Source of the DNA: Stomatobaculum longum
GTDB lineage: Bacteria; Bacillota; Clostridia; Lachnospirales; Lachnospiraceae
Length of the DNA: 8,461 bases
Reading direction: 5' to 3'
NCBI GenBank assembly: GCA_905370385.1
Contig: CAJPKN010000064.1
Location: 1-8,461, forward strand
Part shown: positions 1 through 6,195 of the stretch, piece after piece
How positions within the stretch are numbered: position 1 is the first letter of the stretch
Layout of the letters: each line of letters opens with the position of its first letter
Notes under the pieces: model-generated
Databases searched by the model: none
Told to the model about the DNA's origin: nothing
The model's input: the letters and a program-made list of their open reading frames with translations, nothing else
Translations under genes and position numbers: made by a program

Positions 1-185
1 TCCTCGGACCTGTGCTGATAGGTCTCATAGGCGTGTTGCTGAATGGACTGGAGATCCGGGAAGACCTTGAAGAAGACAAAGCCGACCGCAGCGAAGATGA
101 GTATCATGATGCCGAGCAGGATACTCTTTAGGACACGGACTACAATATGGGCTTTCTTCTTACGTTTTCGTGACTTAAGTGCCAT
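1..185 (-). CDS. Membrane-anchored protein N-terminus, probably class A penicillin-binding protein (partial)
   Basis: Only the first 61 or so codons are in the window; the gene continues past the left edge. The start ATG (185-183) follows an AGAGAGG ribosome binding site (197-191) with a 7-base gap. The peptide has a very basic start (KSRKRKKK), then one hydrophobic helix at about residues 17-41, then an extracytoplasmic stretch reading FPDLQSIQQHAYETYQHRSE. That layout is a type II membrane anchor. A basic tail, a single helix and a polar helix just outside are typical of class A penicillin-binding proteins in Clostridia, which build peptidoglycan by transglycosylation and transpeptidation. 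No catalytic motif is visible in this fragment, so the family is a guess from style; another anchored cell-wall enzyme is possible. It lies 20 bases downstream of ybaK on the same strand, so the two are probably co-transcribed. Confidence 0.5.
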   Translation of the reverse strand, partial: MALKSRKRKKKAHIVVRVLKSILLGIMILIFAAVGFVFFKVFPDLQSIQQHAYETYQHRSE

Positions 186-201
186 GTGTTTACCTCTCTG
201 T

Positions 202-220
202 GCGCTCACTCCGTGAGTGC
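202..220 (-). other. Stem-loop over the ybaK stop codon, ahead of the next ribosome binding site
   Basis: Read on the minus strand, this is GCACTCACGGAGTGAGCGC. CTCAC pairs with GTGAG around a GGA loop; two more outer pairs lie beyond an A-C mismatch. The hairpin contains the ybaK TGA (208-206) and ends about 5 bases before the AGAGAGG site of the downstream gene. It could affect translation coupling between the two genes, but that role is inference. Confidence 0.45.
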
Positions 221-685
221 GGCATACGAAAAGCGTATCATTTTGCCGAGCACCTCGGTGCTGAGTTCCACCTGATAGCCGCGCTTTCCGGCAGAGAGGA
301 TGATGTGTTCGAATTTCTCTGCGCTCTCATCGACGACCGTCGGGAAAAACTTTTTCATTCCGATCGGCGAGCAACCGCCGTGCACATAGCCCGTGAGCGG
401 GAGAAGTTCCCGTTGCGGAAGCATGGCGACGGATTTTTCGCCGACTGCCTTGGCGGCACTTTTTAGGGAGAGTGAAGCGGGGCCCGGAATGACGAAGACA
501 TAGTGCTGACCGGATTTTCCGACGGTGACCAGCGTTTTAAACACCTGCGCCGGATTTTGGCCGAGATATGCGGCGACCTCCTCAGCGCTGACAGCCTCCT
601 CCGGTGGGTAAGTATGTTCGACATACGCGAGCTTTTTGCCGTCTAAAAGACGGCAAACATTGGTTTTTTCATTGTTTTTTGACAT
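206..685 (-). CDS. ybaK: Cys-tRNA(Pro)/Cys-tRNA(Cys) deacylase, YbaK/EbsC family
   Basis: This is a 159-residue cytoplasmic editing enzyme that hydrolyses Cys wrongly loaded on tRNA(Pro) by prolyl-tRNA synthetase. The family match rests on several features. The length is usual for the family. VFKTLVT at residues 48-54 carries the conserved lysine (K50) needed for editing. The signature GGCSPIGMKK lies at 103-112. The C-terminus (ILSAGKRGYQVELST) has the usual YbaK form. I chose the ATG at 685 because homologues start about here (MSKNNEKTNVCRLL) and because a -10 element lies just upstream. A longer in-frame reading from 748 would add 21 residues that do not look like the family and would overlap the promoter. 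There is no Shine-Dalgarno sequence before 685, so translation may be leaderless. It is the first gene of a minus-strand pair with the membrane protein downstream. Confidence 0.9.
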   Translation of the reverse strand: MSKNNEKTNVCRLLDGKKLAYVEHTYPPEEAVSAEEVAAYLGQNPAQVFKTLVTVGKSGQHYVFVIPGPASLSLKSAAKAVGEKSVAMLPQRELLPLTGYVHGGCSPIGMKKFFPTVVDESAEKFEHIILSAGKRGYQVELSTEVLGKMIRFSYAALTE

Positions 686-691
686 ACGTTT

Positions 692-720
692 ACTATAGCA
701 CAGCCCCTGTTCCTTGTATA
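692..720 (-). promoter_or_regulatory. Promoter of ybaK, giving a predicted leaderless transcript
   Basis: On the minus strand a -35-like TATACA (720-715) is followed by a 17-base spacer and then TATAGT (697-692). The -10 is extended by TGC. The expected start point, 7 bases after the -10, is base 685, the A of the ybaK ATG. Confidence 0.6.
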
Positions 721-730
721 GAAGCGCAAA

Positions 731-748
731 ATGCCGGAATGACGGCAT
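731..748. repeat. Inverted repeat overlapping the gdpP -35 element
   Basis: ATGCCG (731-736) and CGGCAT (743-748) form a perfect 6-base inverted repeat around GAATGA. The right arm and part of the loop cover the gdpP -35 at 739-744, which makes it a candidate operator. It could also be a small hairpin with no regulatory role. Confidence 0.4.
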
Positions 749-767
749 GGCTTTCCTATGCTATAAT
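739..767 (+). promoter_or_regulatory. Promoter of the gdpP-rplI-dnaB operon
   Basis: ATGACG (739-744) is separated by 17 bases from a consensus TATAAT (762-767) that is also extended by TGC. Transcription should start near 774, leaving about 30 bases of leader before the gdpP ATG. It diverges from the ybaK promoter. Confidence 0.75.
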
Positions 768-805
768 CGTAGCTACATATCTGCATTTATATGAAAGGAG
801 GAGGG

Positions 806-2806
806 ATGAAAGAGGAAAGAAAAGCGCAGGAAAAATTGCGGAATTATCTCAGATGGCCCATATTTCCCGCCGTGCTTTCCATACTGATGGCGGTTCTGAT
901 TTGCGTCGCAAACTGGGAGACCGGCCTGCTGGTATTTCTCCTGGCCCTGATTTGCGGCGGTATTTGCCTTAGGCTTTATGCCGTCTCCGGCGCGGAGATA
1001 AATCGCGCGATGATCGGTTTTTCCGCGGCAACGGACAGCATGCAGGCGCGACTTGCCGAAAATCTGGATCTCTGCTATGCGCTTCTGGATCGCAGCGGTG
1101 CGTTTTCGTATCAGAACACGGCGATGACGGCTTTGCTTGCGGCACAACATAAAAATCCCCGCCGACTGGATGAGCTGTTTCCGGAACTCAATCCGGAAGA
1201 ACTTGCGAAAATTACGGAGAGCGCGGATTATCATCTGAGTCTCGGAGAACTTCGGCTCCGCGTGCGTCTGGTGCGGGAGAAACTCGGCAATGACAAGGTC
1301 TTTGCACTCTATTTCTACGATGAGACCGCACTCTTAAAACTCCGCGAAGAGGAGGAGAGTCGGCGTCTCACGGCGGGACTTTTGTACCTCGACAACTACG
1401 AGGAGGCCATGGAGAGTGTCGACGACGTGCGTAGGCCTCTGCTCACGGCCATGATAGACCGGAAGATTGTCCGCTACTTTGACGGCATGCAGGCCATCAT
1501 GAAGAAACTCGAGAAAGACAAGTACTTCTTCGTGATGGAGCGCCGCCACCTGCGGGAACTTTATGAGACCCAGTTTGATATCCTTGAGCAGGTGAAGACG
1601 GTAAACATCGGCAACGAGATGCGCATCACGCTCTCCATCGGCATCGGCGACGGCGGCGCAACCTACGCGCAGTGCTATGACTTTGCGCGCCAGGCTATCG
1701 ATATGGCGCTGGGACGCGGCGGCGATCAGGCCGTGGTGAAAGACGGCGAGAACATTCACTACTTCGGCGGCAAGACGAACTCGAAGGAGAAGACCACCCG
1801 CGTCAAGGCACGCGTCAAAGCCCATGCCTTCCGCGAACTCATCGAGAATAAAGACAGACTCTTAATTATGGGCCACAAGCTCATGGACATTGACTCTCTC
1901 GGTGCGGCGGTCGGTATATGGCGCATTGCGGCGACCATGGGGAAAGAGGCGCACATTGTCTCTTCCGCAGTCAACAATGCAATACGGCCCATGTTGGCGC
2001 GCTTCCAAAACGGCGACTACCCGGAGGATATGTTTATTCCCGAGGAAAAGGCCCTGCAGCTACTCGATGAAGGTACCGTCCTTGTGGTCGTGGATACAAA
2101 CCGTCCTTCCATGGTCGAGGGTCCGAGGCTTTTGGATGCCGCAAAGACCATTGTGGTGCTGGATCATCACAGACAGAGCCAGGATTCCATTCGGAATGCC
2201 CAGCTCTCCTATGTCGAAACCTATGCCTCCAGCGCCTGCGAGATGGTCGCGGAGGTGGTGCAGTATATTTCGGATGAGGTCAAGATACGGGCGGTCGAGG
2301 CGGATGCCATGTACGCCGGCATTGTAATCGACACGCACAATTTCCAGAACCAGACCGGTGTGCGCACCTTTGAGGCGGCGGCCTTCCTTCGGCGTAACGG
2401 CGCCGATGTGACGCGGGTGCGCAAGTTGTTCCGTGAGAAGCTGGATGACTACCGCGCGAAGAGCGAAGCCATTCACAATGCGGAGATTTACCGCGAGCAC
2501 TTTGCGCTGAGCTTCTGCGATTCGGAGGGGCTGGAAAGCCCGACCGTGGTCGGCGCACAGGCGGCAAACGACCTGCTCGACGTGATTGGCGTGAAGGCGA
2601 GTATTGTGGCGACCACCTTCCGTGAGAAGGTGTTCCTCTCGGCGCGTGCCATCGATGAGGTCAATGTGCAGGTCATGATGGAGAAGCTCGGCGGCGGCGG
2701 TCACAGAACCATAGCCGGCGCGCAGCTTGCCAATATGACCCAAGAAGAAGCGATGAACCAAGTCAAACAGGTCATCGATGAGATGCTTTTGAAAGGAGAA
2801 ATCTAA
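806..2806 (+). CDS. gdpP: Cyclic-di-AMP phosphodiesterase GdpP (DHH/DHHA1 family)
   Basis: This 666-residue membrane enzyme cleaves the second messenger c-di-AMP to pApA, so it affects potassium and osmotic balance, cell-wall stress tolerance and beta-lactam sensitivity. Two membrane helices lie at about residues 17-36 and 40-59. A PAS-like region follows (about 75-160), then a degenerate GGDEF domain ending in GRGGDQAVVK, the altered form usual in GdpP. The DHH part has GHKLMDIDSLG (H357, D361, D363), VVVDTNRP and LDHHRQ (D453-H454-H455). The DHHA1 part ends with GGGGHRTIAGAQ (629-640). All expected metal-binding motifs are present, so it should be active. I chose the ATG at 806 because AAAGGAGG sits directly before it; the in-frame ATG at 791 would lie upstream of that site. 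It is the first gene of the operon, and its stop codon shares one base with the rplI start. Confidence 0.95.
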   Translation: MKEERKAQEKLRNYLRWPIFPAVLSILMAVLICVANWETGLLVFLLALICGGICLRLYAVSGAEINRAMIGFSAATDSMQARLAENLDLCYALLDRSGAFSYQNTAMTALLAAQHKNPRRLDELFPELNPEELAKITESADYHLSLGELRLRVRLVREKLGNDKVFALYFYDETALLKLREEEESRRLTAGLLYLDNYEEAMESVDDVRRPLLTAMIDRKIVRYFDGMQAIMKKLEKDKYFFVMERRHLRELYETQFDILEQVKTVNIGNEMRITLSIGIGDGGATYAQCYDFARQAIDMALGRGGDQAVVKDGENIHYFGGKTNSKEKTTRVKARVKAHAFRELIENKDRLLIMGHKLMDIDSLGAAVGIWRIAATMGKEAHIVSSAVNNAIRPMLARFQNGDYPEDMFIPEEKALQLLDEGTVLVVVDTNRPSMVEGPRLLDAAKTIVVLDHHRQSQDSIRNAQLSYVETYASSACEMVAEVVQYISDEVKIRAVEADAMYAGIVIDTHNFQNQTGVRTFEAAAFLRRNGADVTRVRKLFREKLDDYRAKSEAIHNAEIYREHFALSFCDSEGLESPTVVGAQAANDLLDVIGVKASIVATTFREKVFLSARAIDEVNVQVMMEKLGGGGHRTIAGAQLANMTQEEAMNQVKQVIDEMLLKGEI

Positions 2807-3255
2807 TGAAGGTTGTTTTACTGCAGGATGTGAAGTCGCTCGGCAAGGCCGGTGATTTGGTGGAGGTCTCTGAGGGTTACGCAAGAAACTTTCTGTTGCC
2901 GAAGAAGCTCGGCGCAGCGGCAACGGCGGAGAATTTGAACAGCCTGAAGTTAAAGAAGGCGAATGAGGCAAAGATCGCCGCGGAGCAGCTCGCGGAGGCA
3001 AAGGCGCTCGCGGCAAAGATTGAGGCGGGCGCTGTGACCGTGTACATCAAGGGCGGCGAGAACGGAAAGACCTACGGTTCCGTTTCGACCAAGGAACTCG
3101 CGGAGGCAGTGAAGGAGCAGCTCGGCCTGGAGCTCGACAAGAAGAAGATTGCGCTCGCGGAGCCGCTGAAGAACTTCGGAAGCTATGAGACCGTGGTCAA
3201 GTTGCACCGCGAGGTACAGGCGAAGCTCAAGGTCACTGTGGCGGAAGAGAAATGA
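2806..3255 (+). CDS. rplI: 50S ribosomal protein L9
   Basis: This 149-residue ribosomal protein binds 23S rRNA in the large subunit, and its long helix reaches out from the L1 side. The N-terminal RNA-binding domain has the L9 signature: MKVVLLQDVKSLGKAGDLVE, then GYARNFLLPKKLG (residues 24-36). A long Lys/Ala/Glu-rich connecting helix follows at about 45-75. The C-terminal domain contains GENGKTYGSVSTKELAEAV. The length is normal and nothing is missing. The start codon overlaps the gdpP TAA by one base (TAATG), and GAAAGGAGA at 2791-2799 inside gdpP is the ribosome binding site. The gene overlaps dnaB by 4 bases. A gdpP-rplI-dnaB order is common in Firmicutes. Confidence 0.97.
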   Translation: MKVVLLQDVKSLGKAGDLVEVSEGYARNFLLPKKLGAAATAENLNSLKLKKANEAKIAAEQLAEAKALAAKIEAGAVTVYIKGGENGKTYGSVSTKELAEAVKEQLGLELDKKKIALAEPLKNFGSYETVVKLHREVQAKLKVTVAEEK

Positions 3256-4595
3256 CCGACGATGTCCAAAATGTCCTAAAGCGCGTGATGCCGCACAGCG
3301 AGGAGGGAGAGCGCTCCATCCTCGGTGCGGTTTTCGTGGACCAGGGAAGTCTTGCCGTCGCGCTGGAACACTGCAGCGCGGCGGATTTTTATTCCCGTCC
3401 CTACGGCACGGTCTTTGCCTGCATGGCGGAACTCTTCAATGAGGGCAAGCCCGTCGATATTTTGACGGTGCAGGAAAAACTGAAGACCAAGGAAGTGCCG
3501 CCGGATGTGCAGAGCCTCGATTTTTTGCGCGAGATTGCGCAGAGCGAGGCGACCGCCGCCAATATCCGGGAATACGCAAAGATAGTGCGTGCCAAGGCGG
3601 TCAAGCGGAAGCTGATTCAGGCCAGCGAGGAAATTGCGAACAGCTGCTATGCGGACAGTCAGGAAGTGGAAAATCTCCTGCAGGAGACCGAGGACAAGAT
3701 GTTTCGCATCCTCCAACAGCGCAGCGCGGCCGAGTTTACGCCGATTGAAGAAATTACGCTGAATGTCATCAATCGGATTCAGACCGCCTATCAGAACGGG
3801 GCGGAGGTGACCGGCATTTCGACCGGCTTTATAGACCTTGACCGGAAGTTAAGCGGTCTCCAGCCCTCCGACCTCGTGCTGATTGCGGCGCGTCCCTCCA
3901 TGGGTAAGACAGCCTTCGTTCTGAATATTGTGGAGCACGCGGCGGTGCGAAACGGACTCTCCTGCATGATATTCTCGCTCGAGATGAGCAAGGAGCAGCT
4001 GGTCAACCGTATCCTCTCGATGGAATCCGGCGTCGACGCGCAGAAAATGCGTAACGGCGATCTCTCGAGCAGTGATTTCGGCAATATCATTGAGGCGGCC
4101 GCGCGCATCGCCGAGAGCAAGAATCTGGTAATCGATGACACGGCGGGCATAGGCATAGGCGAGCTTCGGAGTAAGTGCCGCAAGCAGAAGTTGGAGCACG
4201 GAGTGGATCTCGTGATTATCGACTACCTGCAGCTCATGAGCGGCAGCGGAAAGTCGGGCGAGAACCGCCAGCAGGAAATTTCCGACATCTCCCGCAACTT
4301 AAAGGCTCTGGCCCGCGAGTTACAGGCACCTGTCGTGGCGCTCTCGCAGCTCTCCCGCGCGGTGGAGCAGCGCCCGGACCACAGACCCATGCTCTCGGAC
4401 CTCCGAGAGTCCGGCGCCATCGAGCAGGACGCGGACGTGGTTATGTTCCTGTACCGCGACGACTACTACAACAAGGACACGGAACACCCGAACGAGGCCG
4501 AGGTCATCATCGCAAAACAGCGTAACGGCCCCATCGGCACGGTGAGCCTGGTCTGGAAGCCGGATACCACGCGCTTTGTCAATATGGCGCGCTGA
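3252..4595 (+). CDS. dnaB: Replicative DNA helicase DnaB
   Basis: This 447-residue hexameric helicase unwinds DNA at the replication fork using ATP and recruits primase. The N-terminal domain (about residues 10-115) has the typical EEGERSILGAVFVD and FYSRPYGTVF. A linker follows, then the RecA-like C-terminal domain. Walker A is ARPSMGKTA (213-221, K219). Walker B is LVIIDYLQLMSG, with D324. Downstream are SQLSRAVEQR and LSDLRESGAIEQDADVVMFLYR, the conserved DnaB motifs with the arginine finger region. No intein is present. The start ATG overlaps the rplI stop as ATGA, with a GGAAGAG ribosome binding site inside rplI, so translation is probably coupled. It is the last gene of the operon, and a strong terminator begins 13 bases after the stop. 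Confidence 0.97.
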   Translation: MTDDVQNVLKRVMPHSEEGERSILGAVFVDQGSLAVALEHCSAADFYSRPYGTVFACMAELFNEGKPVDILTVQEKLKTKEVPPDVQSLDFLREIAQSEATAANIREYAKIVRAKAVKRKLIQASEEIANSCYADSQEVENLLQETEDKMFRILQQRSAAEFTPIEEITLNVINRIQTAYQNGAEVTGISTGFIDLDRKLSGLQPSDLVLIAARPSMGKTAFVLNIVEHAAVRNGLSCMIFSLEMSKEQLVNRILSMESGVDAQKMRNGDLSSSDFGNIIEAAARIAESKNLVIDDTAGIGIGELRSKCRKQKLEHGVDLVIIDYLQLMSGSGKSGENRQQEISDISRNLKALARELQAPVVALSQLSRAVEQRPDHRPMLSDLRESGAIEQDADVVMFLYRDDYYNKDTEHPNEAEVIIAKQRNGPIGTVSLVWKPDTTRFVNMAR

Positions 4596-4608
4596 GTCGC
4601 GAATTCTA

Positions 4609-4652
4609 AAAACGCCCGTTCTTTCCGAAGCATTGGTAAGAACGGGCGTTTT
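4609..4652 (+). terminator. Rho-independent terminator after dnaB
   Basis: AACGCCCGTTCTT (4611-4623) pairs perfectly with AAGAACGGGCGTT (4638-4650), with two more A-T pairs outside and a 14-base loop. The T run after the stem is short (TTTTC), but A residues flank the other side, so it may work in both directions. Confidence 0.85.
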
Positions 4653-4716
4653 CAAACATACTGTTGCAAGGAAGAGGTAGGCAGAGAAAATTCGTCCTAT
4701 GCGGCAACGTAGATGC

Positions 4717-4748
4717 AAAAAGCTCCGGGCATAAGCCCGGAGCTTTTT
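4717..4748 (-). terminator. Rho-independent terminator of the ferredoxin gene
   Basis: AAAAAGCTCCGGGC (4717-4730) pairs fully with GCCCGGAGCTTTTT (4735-4748) around an ATAA loop. Read on the minus strand it is a GC-rich stem followed by TTTTT, 9 bases past the ferredoxin stop. The A and T flanks are symmetrical, so it could also stop plus-strand transcripts. Confidence 0.9.
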
Positions 4749-4757
4749 AACTGTGAT

Positions 4758-4928
4758 TTAAGCCTCAGCGATTGCGCCGACAGGACATACTGCCTCGCAA
4801 GCACCGCAATCAATGCAACCAGCCTCGTCAATCACATACTGGGTGTCTCCCTGGGAGATCACACCGACGGGACATTCACCGGCGCAGCTGCCACAGCTGA
4901 CGCAAGCATCAGAAATTCTGCGTGCCAT
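4758..4928 (-). CDS. 2[4Fe-4S] ferredoxin, clostridial type
   Basis: This 56-residue cytoplasmic electron carrier supplies low-potential electrons to enzymes such as pyruvate:ferredoxin oxidoreductase, hydrogenase or Rnf; its partner is not shown here. Two cluster motifs are complete: CVSCGSCAGECP (C9, C12, C15, C19) and CIDCGACEAVCP (C38, C41, C44, C48). Each is CxxCxxCxxxCP, so two [4Fe-4S] clusters are expected. The length is that of small clostridial ferredoxins. The ATG at 4928-4926 follows a clear AAGGAGG with about 8 bases between. The gene has its own promoter (4982-5010), a hairpin at the expected 5' end of its mRNA, and its own terminator, so it is a self-contained, probably highly expressed unit. 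Confidence 0.97.
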   Translation of the reverse strand: MARRISDACVSCGSCAGECPVGVISQGDTQYVIDEAGCIDCGACEAVCPVGAIAEA

Positions 4929-4958
4929 AATTACTTCCTCCTTGATTCATCTAAGACG

Positions 4959-4974
4959 ACAGCATCTTTGCTGT
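4959..4974 (-). other. Hairpin at the 5' end of the ferredoxin mRNA
   Basis: On the minus strand ACAGCA (4974-4969) pairs with TGCTGT (4964-4959) around AAGA. The predicted start point is base 4975, so the stem would begin at the second nucleotide of the transcript. Hairpins at 5' ends are known to slow mRNA decay; that role is inferred here. Confidence 0.5.
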
Positions 4975-4981
4975 TTCCCAT

Positions 4982-5010
4982 ATCTTAAACGAAACAAGGG
5001 CTAAATTCAA
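4982..5010 (-). promoter_or_regulatory. Promoter of the ferredoxin gene
   Basis: On the minus strand TTGAAT (5010-5005), a 17-base spacer and TAAGAT (4987-4982) form a good housekeeping sigma-type promoter. Transcription should start near 4975, about 46 bases before the ATG. The rest of the stretch back to mecA (5011-5095) holds nothing else I can identify and no clear mecA terminator. Confidence 0.75.
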
Positions 5011-5095
5011 GCGCGTAACACTGTGAAACTTGCACTTTTGGGGGTACACGATGAACTATTTGTTGTGCTTAACTAACAATACTTAAACCTGTCTA

Positions 5096-5818
5096 TCAGA
5101 GCTTCGCAAGCGAATTCAGCACATCCTTTGAGAGGACGGTGCGATAGTGCTCCGCAAAGTAAGCGGCGCGGCCGGTCGTTAAGAAAAGCGGCTCGGCGTA
5201 TTCGCTCAGACGGTTGCAGAGCGCCGCAAAGAGTGCGGGCGTCTCGGTTTCGGCCTTGACGGTCAGAATATAGCTACCGCTCTTCGGATCCCGGTAGAGG
5301 GCCTCGCTCGCAATTTCGGGCGTGCTGCGGACTGCATGCGCGGCCGCAATGACCGCGTTGAGGTTCGGGAAACGGAAGCCGCGGATATGGGCCTCCGGCG
5401 CGGTGTTTTTGTTTTCGTTCGTCATATCCTCACTGCCGTACGGCGGCGGGTAAGGCGGAACGGCCCCCTTATTCTCGAGTTCCTGTAAGAGATCCTCGAT
5501 GCCGTGGCGCTCTTCGAAGTCTCCCTCGAGCGGCGGTACAAAGCGCGAAAAACGCGCATCCAATTCCTCCGGATCATCTACTTTTGTAATCAATACCTGA
5601 ATGCTGTCGTCCGAGAGCGGTATGGACTCCACACGGAGCGGCATGTTATCGACTTCAAAGCCCAATTCAGAGGAAGCCCGTTGCATCATCTCCCGAAGAA
5701 GCTGTCGTGCTTTCTGGCTGCCGTAGGCGAGCTCACCGAGCTCCATGTTGCGCTCAATCAAGTCAAAACCGGACAGGGTGCAGCTGATCTGGTATTCGCT
5801 GACGCGTTCTAGTTTCAT
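5096..5818 (-). CDS. mecA: Adaptor protein MecA for the ClpCP protease
   Basis: This 240-residue adaptor presents substrate proteins (ComK in Bacillus subtilis) to the ClpC ATPase and helps it assemble. The N-terminal domain (about residues 1-85) begins MKLERVSEYQISCTLSGFDL and contains LLREMMQRASSELGF, as in the family. An acidic, proline-rich linker (about 100-140, with PPYPPPYG) joins it to the C-terminal ClpC-binding domain (about 145-240). That domain contains GFRFPNLNAVIAAA, SGSYILTV and YFAEHYRTVL. The ATG at 5818-5816 is fixed by AAGGAGGTGA, an extended match to the 16S rRNA tail, 8 bases away. The open frame runs on upstream to 6007 but crosses the promoter, so that part is not coding. 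The end is a double stop, TGATAG. No strong terminator follows, so some readthrough into the ferredoxin unit is possible. Confidence 0.95.
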   Translation of the reverse strand: MKLERVSEYQISCTLSGFDLIERNMELGELAYGSQKARQLLREMMQRASSELGFEVDNMPLRVESIPLSDDSIQVLITKVDDPEELDARFSRFVPPLEGDFEERHGIEDLLQELENKGAVPPYPPPYGSEDMTNENKNTAPEAHIRGFRFPNLNAVIAAAHAVRSTPEIASEALYRDPKSGSYILTVKAETETPALFAALCNRLSEYAEPLFLTTGRAAYFAEHYRTVLSKDVLNSLAKL

Positions 5819-5848
5819 GGACTTCACCTCCTTCTGTTTTGTTAATGC

Positions 5849-5877
5849 ATAATACAACGGAATTGCTGCTTTGGCAA
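5849..5877 (-). promoter_or_regulatory. Promoter of mecA
   Basis: On the minus strand TTGCCA (5877-5872), a 17-base spacer and TATTAT (5854-5849) form a near-consensus promoter. The start point should be near 5842, giving a leader of about 24 bases that holds only the ribosome binding site. Confidence 0.78.
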
Positions 5878-5879
5878 TT
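5861..5879. repeat. Inverted repeat between divergent promoters, candidate operator
   Basis: AATTGC (5861-5866) and GCAATT (5874-5879) form a perfect 6-base inverted repeat with a 7-base gap. It covers the mecA -35 and half its spacer, and its last two bases enter the -35 of the plus-strand promoter. The size and position suit a dimeric repressor acting on both promoters. The regulator is unknown. Confidence 0.5.
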
Positions 5880-5906
5880 GAAGAATATGTGTCCTGTTGA
5901 TATACT
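5878..5906 (+). promoter_or_regulatory. Plus-strand promoter for the structured RNA
   Basis: TTGAAG (5878-5883), a 17-base spacer and TATACT (5901-5906) predict a start at G5913. The -35 directly abuts the mecA -35 on the other strand (5872-5877), so the two promoters are back to back. Confidence 0.7.
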
Positions 5907-6138
5907 GAACTCGGATGGAGAACAGGAGGATGGTCTCGAATCTTGTCCCCCAAGACAGATGTTTCACTTCTCATACGGCGGCGTTCTTGCTGCCGCACTG
6001 CGCGCATCCGCGCGGTGTATTTCCAGAAAAATGCAGTTTGAATCCGGAGCTGTCCGGCGCTTTTTGCGCGCGCGAATTAAGCCATCCGTCTCGCGCGGCA
6101 GAGGGCGGCAACCCGCGGAATTCGCAATTCCGACTCAA

Positions 6139-6149
6139 TGTCACGGAGC
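6139..6149 (+). repeat. Direct repeat copy 1 (TGTCACGGAGC), in a hairpin loop
   Basis: TGTCACGGAGC occurs here and again at 6209-6219, 70 bases apart. In this copy TCACGGAG (6141-6148) is the loop of the GACTC-ATG/CAT-GGGTC hairpin. Confidence 0.6.
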
Positions 6150-6195
6150 ATGGGTCAATTTCTGTGTGCTGCCGAGCCTGCAAGTTTGCAGCACG

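Noticed and set aside
686..748. Longer N-terminus for YbaK
   Set aside because: The added 21 residues do not resemble the family, and the region holds the extended -10 promoter.
2060..3016. 318-codon minus-strand open frame
   Set aside because: It lies antisense to gdpP and rplI, both clear genes, and has an Arg/Pro/His-rich composition typical of shadow frames in GC-rich DNA.
4932..4981. Small upstream ORF (16 codons) in the ferredoxin leader
   Set aside because: Its ATG (4981-4979) lies before the predicted transcription start at 4975 and has no ribosome binding site.
5819..6007. Longer N-terminus for MecA
   Set aside because: The extra 63 codons cover the mecA promoter and leader; the family start MKLERVSEYQI and a near-perfect ribosome binding site fix the start at 5818.
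6102..6118. T-box-like sequence AGGGCGGCAACCCGCGG
   Set aside because: It resembles the T-box consensus AGGGTGGNACCGCG but has extra bases. There is no recognisable Stem I with a specifier loop, the downstream terminator does not use it, and the next genes are not for tRNA charging or amino acids.
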